This document shows positions 1 to 13,800 of a stretch of 64,000 bases of DNA, one piece after another. The stretch is from Eonycteris spelaea (taxonomy: Eukaryota; Chordata; Mammalia; Chiroptera; Pteropodidae), in the NCBI GenBank assembly GCA_003508835.1, contig PUFA01000203.1, positions 2,324,501 to 2,388,500 of the forward strand. Direction: 5' to 3'. The position numbers and the translations under genes were made by a program. The notes below the pieces were generated by a model, which saw only the letters and a list, made by a program, of their open reading frames with translations, was not told the DNA's origin and made no database searches. Every line of letters starts with the position of its first letter. Position 1 is the first letter of the stretch.

Positions 1-1891
1 TGTTACATGAGTGACACATTATGAACATAAAATATATACATAGTTTAAATCTTAATATAACCTTTTGACACGTTCAGACACATGCCTGTGCTGCATGATG
101 GGTGGTTGATATTGACAGTTCCTGGGGGCGGGGGGAGAGCTGGACTCCGCTGTGAGCACGTGGGCTCCGCGGGCAGCCTGTGTGGCCACCATCCAGCCCC
201 TGAGTCTGGACCGAGCTGTATCAACAGCGAATCTAAGGGCGATTCATGAAACTGCTCCCCGTGGCCGTGGGTGCTGCCAGCTCCTCCCAGTTCCTCGCCT
301 CCTGCATCTGGAACGGCGAAGCCCTTGGGGCGGGGGGACGTGGAGGAAGTCCACAGCACACCCCAAGTCTGTCTGAAAATAGCTGTGATATTTCAGTGCA
401 CACAGCACTGAACCGCACTCTGAACCCCAATGCAAAGCAAGGCGGATGCTGCAGGCAAACTTCGCATTGCGTTACCTGCTCACCATTGTGATGGGACCCA
501 CCCGCGGTGGTCTGGGGACAGTGGCAGCCACCACCCAGGTCCGAACTTTACCGTAGGGAGAAGGGACCTGGGCCAGTACCCAGTAGGTCACAGTTCAGTG
601 CCCGTGAGAAGAAAGAATTAGAGTTAGACCTTGGGAGCACGGAGCAGTTACAAGCGAGGATTAGGGTGTTTCTGGGGCCAACTAAAAGGAAAGAGGGGGT
701 CCGGAAAAGTGAAGAAATCTGTTTCTGACAGCGTCCCAGGTCTACCGTCTAGGGACGTTCTGCCAATTGGGCCCATGTGTCACAGGCGGCACCTAGACTG
801 GGGGCGAGGAGAGCCGGAATGCGCTCAGTTTGCTGGAGTTCTCAGGGTTCCGCCTTTTTTTCGTCTTTTCAAATTTTGTTTTGTTTTTCTTTTTTATTTT
901 ACTTTTTCGTCTTTTTCTTGAATAGCAAGTAAGGACGGTGTGAACGCAGGGCATGGTCTAGGCCTTAGCGTCTGCCCCGCATCCCCCCTCCTCCCGCTCG
1001 CGTCCGAAGTCTCCCTTTTCGCCAGCAGAAGAAATGGCTGAGAGCCTTGCAAAGGCTCCTTCTGCCTCAGACCTGCACAGGCGACTGGGCTATAAAGCAG
1101 GCAGCTGAAAGGCCTCTCGCGGCCCTCAAGGAAGAGGCCTGGACTGTGGTGCCACCGTTTTGATTGGAAGCCTCGTTCTGTAGCATGAGAGTTTTTCCCA
1201 GACTACTGGTTGAGATCTGTTGAACTTGTGCAAAGGAAATGGAAATTTCTATGTAGGGAACAAGGAGAGGGAACGCAGGACTCTCTGTGAGTCAAGAGAG
1301 CTAGAAGGAAGGTCTTGAGGGTCTGGACAGCGGAAGGCAGAGGAGACAGGACAGGAAGTGCGCGCCAAGCAGGCAGGCGGCCCCACGTCGGCGCCCGTGT
1401 CAGTGCTGGCCCTGCCGTCCACATTGCGGAGGTTGTCAGGGTCCAACCCCCATCCGGTCGAGACTGGAAGGGTGAGCGAGGCAAGCAGGGAGACGGTCAG
1501 CCGTGTCAGCAGAACCCTAATGTTGGGGCTCGCCTTCTTGACCTCTTGCTTTCTCGCTGCCACTGGACCTGGGAATGGCTGCCTCGAGTCCCCCAGTCCA
1601 AACCGATCCCGCAAATCCCTTTCCTCATTTCTGTCCTGTCCACGGCTTGGCTGGGCGATAGCACAGGTCTCACAGAGGCTGGCCAGAGTCCGTTGAGCAC
1701 TGCAGACATAGGCCAACTCTAGGGGTGACTGTGCCACTAAGAACACGGACAGAAGTGGCTTCGAAATGGGCCCTGGCACGCCAGCTCTTCTAGGGAGCGG
1801 GTTCCAGCCTACGATTCCCTATTGTCACAGCAAACGGAAGGGCACAGTGTTTACGCACGAGAATTTCTTAAGCCACCCCCTCCCTGTCTAG
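1..1891 (+). other. NUP210L: NUP210L intron (5' side, partial)
   Basis: This stretch lies upstream of the first exon I can assign. By synteny and reading direction it should be NUP210L intron. I could not place an upstream exon in it. It has an AT-rich start, a T-rich tract near 855-920 and a fairly CpG-rich block at 1300-1700. That block holds long open frames on both strands, but I recognise no protein family in them. Confidence 0.5.
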
Positions 1892-4800
1892 GTTTTTATA
1901 CAGCTCCCGGTCGAGAATAACTTCGCCATGGTCGCCCGCACGAAAGCAGCTGGTCGGACCAGCATCAAGGTCGCCGTCCGCGCTGCGCGAACAGTTCCAC
2001 CGGGCAGTTTGAGGGGGATTCGTTGGAACTGTCTGATGAAGTCCAGATCCTGGTAAGGCCCAGAGCGGAACCTCATTCTTGCATATCAAGGAGGAAGAGG
2101 TTATATTCGCATGTCGTCCGAGAAGAGGCGGCCCCAGTCGACCTGGGGTTTGGGGGAAACTGCCGAGTGCCCTGCCTGAGTTTTGATGTTAGAGGCCAAG
2201 CTCATGTCCCTGCTCACCACGCCCTTCAGAGGCGCTGATTTGGGAGCTGCTGTGCCTAACCAGATGTTAGGGGACTGCCCGCGCCAGCTGTATTCCTAGG
2301 TAGAACAAAATCTGACCCTAACTCTGGTAAGGTAGAGAGAGTACAAATACTTCCTGTGATGTTCTGTGTTCTCAGGCTGAAAGCTAAGTGGCTCTGTCGT
2401 TTTTAGAATTCAGAAGAAAAGCTCATCGCCTGTGGGAGGCAGATAAATTTCTCTCCCTTTGTGACGGGACTGATATTTTGTCTTCCTCTCTGTTCTTTTT
2501 GGCTTCGGTTCTCTGACTCAGTGAGACGCAGAGGAAAGAGCCCTTCCCCAGGTGCAAGACCCCAACAGTGTCCCTCGATAATATACGGTCGTAGGTTCTT
2601 TGTTCCCAAATCTCCTTTTAGGTTACAGGAGCTAAAATCAGAAATTACAAAGTGATTTTATACCTAATACCTAAGTAATACGATGGATGTCCAAAGTGTG
2701 AACGCAAGCCCTGCCCAGCCCCAAGCAGCGGGAACGGGCGAGCTTAGGTGGACTGAGACCCGTTTTAAGTGCCTAACGTGCTCTGGGAGGGTCCGTGTGT
2801 AGCACGAGGCCGCACTGCAGTCTGACAGGCCGTTGGCTTGTAGTTGGCCAACTGTGAGTAAAGGTCATCATCTGTCTTTTCCAGAAATGAGAAAAAAATT
2901 TTTTTCTCATTATAGGTGTTCGAAAAACTCCAGCTTTTCCATCCAGAGTGCCAACCTGAGCAAATTCTAATGCCCATGAATTCTCAGCTCAGACTTCATA
3001 CCAACAGGTAAGGAGAATGGAGAAGGGCAGGCCAGGCACCCTCAGCGAAACATGGAAAGAACTGTCGCCTTCTGGGTGGAAATAATTTCTTTTTTGTTGA
3101 GTTGAAATTCACATAACATACAATAAATCACTTTAAAGTATACAGTTCGGTGGCATTTAGTACAGTCCCTGGATCCTGCAGCCGTCACTTAGGTCCAGTT
3201 CCGAAACAGCTTCATCGCTGCCTATGCCAATAGGTCGTCGGTCCCCGTGCCCCACTCAGCCCCTGCCGGCCATGAGTCCCCCGCGCCCCCCTCAGCCCCT
3301 GCCGGCCACGAGCCCCCCGCGCCCCCCTCAGCCCCTGCTGGCCGCAGGTCCGCCGTCTCTGTGACTTCAGCCGTTCAGTGAACTTCATAGAAATGGAGTC
3401 ACGCAGTGTTCCAGTCGGCGTGTCCTCAGGTTCTTCCATGTTACAGGATGTATCGGTACTTGATTCTTTTTTACGACCAATATTCCATCGTCTGGATATA
3501 CCACATTTTGCTTGTGCCTTCATCTATCCACGGACACTGGGGTTGTTTTTGCCTTTCAGCCATTGCGAACAGCGCTGCTGTGAACATTCATGCACAAGTA
3601 TTTGTTCGAATACCTGTTTTCAGTTCTTTTGGCGGAATAATTTTTTAAGGATAATCATATAATAGGATTTGATTTTTTAAAGAGATAAGGCCAACGCAAA
3701 GGCAGACTTTTACCTGAGGGACAAGTAAGCGCACAACGTGGCGAGTGGCGGGCAGCTTCCTCAGAGCACAGCCCCCGGCCGCCTCTACCCTGTTCTTTCT
3801 AGGCAGACAGAGCCCCAAGGGACGTCCCCGTCACCTTCTGTTCCCTAGGGAAGGGGCCGCCTTCGTGAGTTCCCGTGTTCTCAAGTGTTTCCCCAACTCG
3901 TCTGTCGTTGAGGAGGACGGCGAAGGGCTCCTGAAGGCCGGCTCCATCGCAGGCACCGCTGTACTGGAGGTCACCTCTGCAGAGCCTTTCGGAGTCAACC
4001 AGACAACCATCACCGGGGTGCAGGTGAGCTCAGGGACGTACTCAAAAAGTAACCAAATAAAAGGAACACCGCAGCCCTAAGAGGAAGAGTTCCTTTTATA
4101 AGGACTGGAAAACTCTCTAGAATCAGAAAGGAGCTGTAAGGTAAGAGGGCAATCGACGTGATTCTCAACCATCAAATTGAAGTGACTTTAGAGTCCTCAT
4201 TATAACAGGAATCAGCCTCAAAATGGTCTGATTGTCTCCGAGCAGCTTTAGGAAGAGGGTTGGTGTGGGAGACGTATAGAACTATTGCTATTGAAACTAG
4301 GCTTTAATTTTAGGTTAAAAAACATTTAGAATTAGAAGACACCTCAGAGGTAAGTTAATACAAAAAAAATTTTAGGCATTCAACATCTAGTATATTCCAG
4401 CCACCATGTTGGTCCTTTTAATCACCACAAAACCCTATAAGGTAGGCATTATTATCCCTATTAAACTGATAAGAAATCTGAGAGCTAGAATGGTTAAATG
4501 AAGCAAGATTCAAAGCTGGGCTTCTCTGACTGTTATCACAGCCATTGAAGTGTGAAAACACAGTCTATAATACTCTTGATAAATGATGGTCAATTATTTA
4601 ACAATATTGAGTACTCTGCACAAAATAGACGGATTGTAGTTCTTCCTGAAAAAGCTCTATCTCGACATTACATCCACAGCTTTAATAATTAAACAGCCAT
4701 TTCCTACTGTCATGTTTCTTTTCTGCTCTAATTTAAGTCATCTCAAATGAAGAGCTAACTGTTTCCTTTGAAAGAGGAACAGCATTTTTATCACTGATTA

Positions 4801-7800
4801 TAAATCTCTGCACCAGTAGGTTTTGTCTCCCACAGGTGGCACCAGTGACCTACCTGCGGGTGAGCAGCCAGCCCAAGCTGTACACGGCCCCAGGAAAGAC
4901 CCTGTCAGCCTTCCCCCTGGGCATGTCTCTCACCTTCGAGGTTCAGTTTTATAACAGTGTTGGAGAGAAGTTCCACACGCACAACACCCAGCTTTATCTG
5001 GCTCTGAACAGGTATGGAAGCCGAAGGGATGGTGTCGACACGGTGACCGAAACCTTGCAGGTCAGGCCAGTAACATGCAACAGACCCAGTAAATCCTTCT
5101 TGTGCTTTGCACTTGGAGTCTGATCTGTTTCTTTTGTTGAGATGGGGGGAGTGGGGAAGACCAGAATGCTAATAGTTGTTCAGTGAAGAAACATTTCAGG
5201 ATACTTTGAATCTGTCAAGTCCTAGCTCACAGAAAGCTCCCATAGGGAGCAAATTGGAATATTATTAACAAAAAGCCGTTTTGGAAAAAATAATAATAAT
5301 TTAAAAAAGCCTTACTGGGCACTGCATATGTGAGGGTAACAGACTGGTCCATGGGCCCTTCTGAACTTCTGGGCCATCGAATATAAAGTGTTGTAATAGC
5401 ATCTGCCCCCAGAACCGTTTCCTAACGGAGAGATTTCTGCCTTTCACGTCCACTTTCAGAGATGACCTGCTGCTTATTGGGCCAGGAAATAGGAACTACA
5501 CTTACGTGGCGCAGGCCGTGAACAGAGGGGTGACGCTCGTGGGGCTCTGGGACCGGAGGCACCCGGGCATGGCGGACTACGTCCCTGTTGCTGTCGAGCA
5601 TGCCATCGAGCCAGACACCGGGCTGACATTCGTCGGAGACGTCGTCTGCTTCAGCACTCACCTCCTCAGCCAGGACGGTCTGGACCCCTCCCGTCCCTGA
5701 CCTCCTGACCAGCCGGCAGGGCTGGGAAGCAGCCGGTCCCCTAGAGCGTCCTTTTCCAGATTACCCACCGCCGAGGGCCTCTCTGAGAAAGAAGCATTTG
5801 TGTTTTCTGAGTTTTCATGTTAACTGATGGTTCTCAGCTTGACGCCCGTGTTTCCCACAGCCAGCTGGTGGGGAGTGAGCAGCCGTTTCTCCCTGGCGTC
5901 CACTGAGCGCACAGCTCTGTGCAGTGCGCCACGTAGGCAGTGTCGGGTGCCGGGCCTTCTCCCCATTTCCAGCCTTCAAGGAGGTAGTTGTCAAGTTGAG
6001 GGGCAGTGAAGGATGCTTTGTGAGGCCCATTTGGAGGCCCGACCCCTGTGTACAGCATCTCTGTAACAGGTCTGGCCTTGTACCAGGCTAAGCTGAACTC
6101 TTGATCGGCAAAGCGTTTCTGTCCCCAGAAGTACTGCGGAGCCAGAGAAAACCAGCTTTGGAGAGCAGACAAGTGTTGATTCTTTAGGTTTCCAGGCAGC
6201 GTATTCCCAAGTGGTACAGGCTGGCTGCGCACCACCCAGGCGAGACGCGCTGGCTTTGCACCCTCCTGGGAACTCGGGACATGTGTTTGGGTACAGCGAT
6301 GGAATGTGGGACCTGATTTTAATGGTAACTGTGTATTTTGGGCCTGATACAAGGGAGCTCTGCTCAGCGGAGGTCAGACCCTCCGATCCTGTCACCGCGG
6401 GTGAACATGTAGCCTGGGCGGGTGCGCCAGCTCTGCTCTGGGTCCACAGAGTGCCACGCCCATGACTGTTGATCTCTTGTCCATGGCGCAGGGGCTTTTC
6501 ACTCTCTCTTGCTAGGTTCTGTCAGGGTTGTCCCTCTCCTCTGCCATCCATTCTGGAATTTGGGGTTATCCCACATCCATGCCACTTCGGGTGAGGAAGC
6601 CACAGGGCCTCGGGCCAGGATCAATACCCTAACCGAACTCTGGCATCCCTCTGCCACCTTGAGACATTCCTCTCCTGCCAGCCGGCATTTTCTCACAGGC
6701 TGCCCGCCGGTATCATCGGTAGCTCCGCACAGGCTCGTCCTTAGCAGGGTCTAGATGAAGCTCACCCAGAGAGTCATCTGTGTGTGTTGTGTGAGTTTTT
6801 CTTTAAGGAGAACATGTCCATTGTCCAGCTAAGTGGCTCCTTTTACAATTCTGAAGGTCAGTAGTCCTTCATTTGCTGCCATGACTCATGAAGCGAAGCC
6901 TGCCCCTCAGAAAACGAAGCTCTTCTCCTAGTGGGCGTCGGTCCTGGGAGGTCGTCGTGCCTGGGTGGCCTCCCGATTTGGAGTGAAAGGTCGCAGCCAG
7001 GTGCTCTCTCGTCTTTTCCTAGGTGAGCCTGGGGTGTGGATGGTTTCCACGGACAGTTTCCACGGACAGTACTGACAGACAGACAGACGTTGTCACGGGG
7101 GTAGGAGTGGCCCGGAGTCCCGGAGTAGCAACAGTCTTTCATGACATCCCAGGAGTGGTGAAGACGTATCGAGAGGTAAACCCAGTGATACCAGTGCTGA
7201 CGGACACGGGCGGCTGTGTCTGCACCTGTGAGTGCACCGGGACAGGCAGCGTGCTCACATGTCCAGCGCAGAGACAGCCGCAGACTTCACTGGGGCGTGG
7301 AGGGAAACAGTGAGTAGGACCCATGACCAGAATGACCAGTCTGACTCAGGCCGAGATGTCACTGTGGCTGCTGGTTGGTACCAGGCCGTAGGGGTGAGTG
7401 CAGAAGCTGGGGCCGGCCGGGGGCTGTTACTGCAGTGACCCAGGCCAGCGAGACGGATGCAGGACGTGGGAGTCGAGAGTTGGTTTTGTTGATTAGTTTT
7501 TAAAATAGGACAAATAACAGCTTAGGCATGATTCAATAGAGAAGGAAAAGGTCGGAGGAGGAGGAGGAATGGCTACATGGTACTCGAGCGGGTAAGATGG
7601 GTGAACCGTGAAGAGCTCAGCTTTCTGGAACCCTTTCTGGTGCCCCCTTAAGTATATGTAACCTCCTTCCCCTGTGCTCAAAGAACTTGTTTGTTCCTCT
7701 GTTCATTCCTCAAATGTGACAGCTGTCATTCTTTGAACACCTAGTGTGGGCTTGGCACTTTGCATCTGTTTTTCAATTTTGATTTTACATCCAGTACAAC

Positions 7801-10800
7801 TGTAATTTTTAACCTTCAACTTGCAAAGTATTGTCCCAATTTTATCGATGAGTAAATTACCCAGTAAGTGCCCACATATCTGGTGTCTTCTTTCCAGGAA
7901 CTCACTGTCTAGCGGTGACTTTATTACTATACATGGCTTAAATAATTAAAACAGAATTGATCATTGCTTTACTAGTGGTATATCAGAAATGCTCTTAGAA
8001 TACATTAGAAAGTCACCAATCCCGCCTGGATGCCGAGGCTGAATTTTTCAGAGATGATGCTTAAACTGAGGAAAAGGGGGAGAAGGCATTTTAGACTAAA
8101 GGCATATATGTACAGAGGCAAATAAAAGCATGTGTTATGTTTGAAGACCAATGAATAAACTAGGGTGACTTCAGTGTAAGTTTATAAGGGTAGAGGGAAA
8201 AGTTGGAGAACATCCAAAAAGAGGATTTGTATTGAGAGCCAGTAAGAGGATTGAGGATGGAGACAGCATGAGAGGACAATTAGGAAGAGCGATTGAGAAG
8301 GGTCTGAGCAGTAGAAAAGCAAAGAGAAATGGTGTCACAAAAGGCAAGGGAAGGATGGCTGTGGCGTTAGAGGCCAAAAGGTCGTTTATTTCCGGTTCAT
8401 GTGCTTTGTAAGGTCCTTGTTTAGTTATTCACGAACTAGCAGACACTCACTGGGGCCTGTTACGTGTCAGCAATTGTGCTAGGCTCTAGAAAATCAAAGA
8501 TGAGAAAGACAGAACTCCTTCTCTTACTGAGCTCTTAATGTAACTAACTTGTTTTAAGGTCCTTGAGTAGTTGAAAAAAAAACCCCAAACAATGGCAGAA
8601 CTGAGGAGACTGGGCAGTCAGTGTGTTGCGTTTAAATTGAAGATATTCGGGGGAAAAGGGCCATCAGTGTCGTCATCTTCTCTCCTCACAGCCATTAAGC
8701 TCTTGCCTTGTATATGAGGCGCAGTGTGGGCTGCAGGAAGATGAATGAGGCTCTGACAGCTTAGAGCCTTAACAGGAGGGATCTTAAAAATATAAAGATA
8801 CCTGTGATATAAGGCAGAACATCACAAGTGTATCGAGGAAAACCAAAGTACTCTGAAGTTTCAGAAAGGATTCAAATTATATGCAACTAAAGAGAAACTT
8901 TCTAAAAACCATTGCCATTGCCTTCAAAGGCATTTTAATAGGGAGTCATACAAAGGGAAGATGTCAGAAGGAAAAATGGACAGACCTCCTTTGAGAAAAA
9001 ACATGTTCTTTTCATAAATGAACAGATTTTGTGGTTCTCAACTATGTGATCACAAAAGGGCAATTCGGGTGAAACATGCTTTTGGTTAAATGAGTTACTG
9101 GGGTAGAGACGGAGGGAACCAGAGTCTCTAATAACTTAGGGACATGTTTGCCTTTGGTTTGCTGACAGGTGGTTGTCAATGCATCATCAAGACTAACACT
9201 CAGTTACGACCTCAGGACTTACCTCACCAACACCCCCAACTCAACCGCGTTCAAGCTCTTCATCACCACGGGCAGAAATGGTGTCAGTCTGAAAGGTCAG
9301 GACCCCTCAGCGGCACAGGTCTGTCCCCATCTCCCCACCATCCCACAACTCAGTCACCCCTCCGGACATGCAACCCAGGTCTCCTTTTACTTCAAAATCG
9401 ACCCAGTCTTAACAGATAAATCACTGAGCGCTGCGAGACCTCAGGAATTATAACTATTAAGGTTTGAAATAGGCCCAGCCTGGTCTCCGTCATCTTTCTC
9501 GTTATAGCCCTGCCTGGGCCTGGGACTAGGAGGTGGCCTAGACCAGGGACTTCCAAATGGCAGGTTGGCAGTGTCACCCAAAGAGATGAAAGTACAGACT
9601 CTTAGGCTCCATCCAGAAACGTCATCAATTTGGGATGGGGCCTAATTCCTTTTAAGCGTCCCTGGATTGAGAATTGTTGGACTAGGTGACACCTGAAATG
9701 TTATTTGCTCAGCAAATTTGCCTAGTGTTTTGTTATTGCCACTCTGTGTCAGACCACCAAAATTTACTATCAGAAAAAGGCAGAGGAAAGAAAACTGAAA
9801 TAGAAGCAGCTCCTGCTCAATCCCAGCTGCTATGTTAGGGATTTTTAGACATTTTGTCTCACTAAGAATCTCATCAGGTAGTGGTTATCTTCACATTGAA
9901 AGACGAGACCCCGAGTCTGCGAGCAGGTGACACACCAGGACACCCAGTGAGCGGCGTAAGCGGCAGGTTCGCCCCACTCCAGAGGCCATGAACATGCTTC
10001 ACTCTCTTTTCTTTTTTCCTGAAGAAGGACCAAATTCCAGATTTTTTCTTTTTTGGCAAAAAGAACATTCAAAACCAAGCAGAGACGTCTAGACTATAAT
10101 TGTTGTCTATAAACAGGATAATTTTCTAATGTGATATTGTATGTTAACTATAACTGAAAAATTTAAAAACTTAGGATAATTTTAACTCTAATTACCTTTT
10201 TGTACTTCAGTTTTTAAGCACTGAAATATTTTCCTTTCACATTAGATATTTAAACTTATAAATACAATCTAAGTATGTATAAATAAGAACATCTGATTCT
10301 TAACATTCTCCAGGTTCTTTTACAAAGTACTAAGTGTTTCTTCATAGCACATTCACTCATTGCTGTCGATCTTATGATCTTACAGCCTGCAGTTTTTCCC
10401 CCACAATATATTTCTTTCTAAAACTACAACTTATCGTGCAACCTCACAAAACCATTCCTTTGATATTGCTGGTAGTCTCCAGGAGGTGAGAATGGCCACC
10501 AGCCTGCTGGCAGTTGACGAAGAGCTTCAGCAAACTGAAACCATTAAGAAACGGTGCTGGGAAAACCTGACCAGGACGCCCGTCCCTGTTTAGCTTAGAA
10601 CGCCGTCTGGCGACGCAGACCCAGGCCTGGCGCCAGTCGGCTTCTTGCTGGCCGTGTGGCTCCTTTTAAGGCACCACTTGTAATGAAGTTCTAGAGATAT
10701 TTGACTTGTCCTATTTAATTGATCATGGAAAACAAACCTTCTAGACTTAAAGCTACTTCTCAAATGTACCGCAGTGCAGTATTTCTAATAGCTGCCCAGT

Positions 10801-13800
10801 TTCCCTGTCTTATTCCCACTGATTAATTCCAAAAAGCTTTGACAGAGGACACCACTGTCATGTTGTTAACGGAAGCCCCACTGCGGCCGCCGCGGGCCGG
10901 CAGAGGCGACGGGCCCACACTGCTGACCGCGGCAGGAGCCGGCGAGGCGGCTGTAGCGAGTCAGGCAGAAGTGACCCTCGTGTGTGTTTGACACCGAGCA
11001 GCCTCTACATAACGGCCCCCCCTGTAAAATCCTCATTCGTGACAAAGCCATTGACCTCTCTTCTGCTTATTAGGATCCTGCACCCCGAGCCAGGCCAAGG
11101 CCATCACAGCGGTCCTCCTTCCAGAGACCCTCGTGCTGTGCCACGTGCAGTTCAGCAACACCCTGCTGGACATCCCGGCAAGCAAAGTCTTCCACGTGCG
11201 TTCAGATTTCAACGTGGAGAAAGGTGGGTTCCGCCGGCCGAGCTCGGCCTGTGCCTCGTTCTCCTGTGTGTACAACTGTCACCTCATTGTGCTTTATGCT
11301 TCCCAGTGCATTCGCTGTGTAGTTCTGGACTCTCTCAACACTTTTTGTTCAAGCCATTCACACTTTTCACATGTCTCTGTAACACCTTCCTGTTGTGTAC
11401 GCTTTTCTGCGATGCGCTGTTTCGTTGGCCCCTGTCATCTCTGAGGGCTTGGCTCGCGTCTCACTCACCTCCTCCCCCCAGTAAGCAGCAGAGCCTGAAT
11501 GTCTGCTGAGCTGAAGGCTAAACCGAGCAGCAGAGCACGAACAAGCGGACAGCAGGAAGACGCATTATGCTGGGAGGACATTACATGTCACTGATCTAAA
11601 ACGAGGTGCCATGTCCCGCGTAAACAGGACGGCGCTACGTCGTGGGGGGTTTCCGCCCAAGGCCGGCAGCGCGAACGGTCTGGGAGGGTGGTGGGCAGCC
11701 ACGGAAGGAGGTTCCCTCGGCAAATGGCTGAGCCCCAAACAGAGTGCCTGGAACCAGGACGGGCAGCAGAGGGACAGAGGAGGAGGACGAGGCCTTTGAC
11801 TCTTTCTAGTACCGCACAGGGGATTAATCACAGCGCAAAGGCACACACAGAGCCTGGGGCGGCAGAGGGGTGCAGTAAGGTGTCACAGAGGCAGTGCTCT
11901 TCACTAGCGGTTTTCAGGTCATCCACTGGCAGCACGGGGACTGGACGAGGAGAACGGGGGCAAGGAGGCCGGTAAGTGGGGCCGCCGCTGTCACCCGAGT
12001 GCGAGCCAACGAGCCTCTGCACAGGGAGAAAGCAGCGGGCACATGTCTGGCACTTCAAAGGGTGACTTAGCAAGATTTGGAGAAGACTGAAGAATGGAGG
12101 GAAGGGTGTCAAAAAACAGCCGAGGTTTGAGGGTGGGGAACCCCCAAAATACTGCGAAGAGGGGTTTCGATAGAGAAGTGGCCGCACCACACCCACGGCC
12201 CGCCGCTTCCACAGACCCTTTCTTCTTCTTACCGACCGTTCCACTGTGCAGCCCCGAGTTTCTGCGGGCACGCTAACACCCCCCGGCCTGTCCCTGCCCG
12301 CCGTGGTTTCCTTAAGCAGCGAGTTTGGTCGTGGGTTCCCCGGACGGGCTCCTGCCGGCCCTCAGTGCGCCGACACTGAGCACTCAGAACCGAGCTCACA
12401 TTTTCTTTCGAACGTACGTGTCCCCATGTTTACTTCCTGTCCTAATGTGTGGGCTCTAGAGAGCCTCTGACGCCCCTGCTCCGCTTTCCCTCTTCAGGGC
12501 TTTACGTCTGCCTGATCAAGGCTCGACTCCAGCCAGAGGACCTGCTCCAGGCCCTCAGCACGGCGGACACCTCCGTGTACGGCTGGGCCACGCTGGTCAG
12601 CGAACGCACCAAGAACGGAATGCAGAGGATCCTCATCCCTTTCATCCCTGCCTTTTACATCAACCAGTCAGAGCTGGCGCTCAGCCACACTCAAGATGTC
12701 GGGGAGATCAGAGTGCTGGGAGTAGACAGGGTTCTTGAGAAGCTGGAGGTATGTTAAGGACTGAACTGAAACAGGGCAGGGTTTTGAAAAGAATGTTCAT
12801 TCCCAGTCCAAGGGGAGTTTCTAAATGACTTAGTAAAATTCACCACAGGAAATTCTTAAACAGAACAAAGCAAACCTGTCCCTTTCACAGTGCCAGGGGG
12901 GCTCCAGGAGCCCCGAATCTCACCCGTGAGTTTTGCCAGCCTGGAAGAGAACACTAATGCCATCTTAAAACCATCTTTGGAACTGTAGTTTAAAACTTTT
13001 GTTGAAACCTATTTTATTCTCACGGTTCACTTTTTTCCCTTATCATTTAACACATCTAAGTGTGAAAGTCAGTGACTTACTGGCAGCTAGGTCTAGAAAG
13101 CCAGGTGTGTGTGTGAGTGGAATGCACTCACACGAAACCCATCCTTCTCCTTTCCAACAAGTTCCATCTATCTTTTCTCCAAGGTGGTCCCCAGCTCCCC
13201 CGTCCTCGTCGTCTCCGGCCACAGGGACGCCCCCCTCACGCCGGGCCTCGCCGTCTACCCCGTGAGAGTGGTCAACTTCACCTCCCTCCGGCAGAGCACG
13301 TCACCCGTTTTCATCAATGTCTCCTGTGTGCTCACGGGTCAGAGTGAAGCCGTGCTGGTGAGAGGTGTGAGGGACCCTGGGGCAGGTGAGCACTGGGGCT
13401 CGTTTTTAAACTAGAGGAGTAAAGAATGTATTTGCAGCTTGATGGGAAACACTCAGCCACTGGACCAAGGTTACTCAGACCAGCTGGGCACAGATCCATC
13501 TTCCAAGCCTACCCAAGACATAACCTTCAGGCAGCTCTTATCACGAGCTAGTTGCTGCACTCAGCATGTTTAAGGATAGTCGTAGCAGTTAAAGATGAGT
13601 TGTCGCCTCAAGTGTACTTACTACTCACCAAACCTGATAAATGTTTCATTTTCTTCAAAAATACGCCGACTTTCTGCATCGGGTGAAGGGCAAATGGTGA
13701 TAACCCCGGAGCCAAGACTTAGCTTCCCCAGTCCCAATTCTGGCCATTACCCAGGTTAGGGACAATGCCGTGTTTGGTGGGACGGGAACCGCCATGGAAA

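Noticed and set aside
1249..1779. 176-codon minus-strand open frame (and overlapping plus frames) in CpG-rich sequence
   Set aside because: No recognisable domain or splice context. Open frames occur on both strands at once, as expected of stop-poor GC-rich DNA in an intron.
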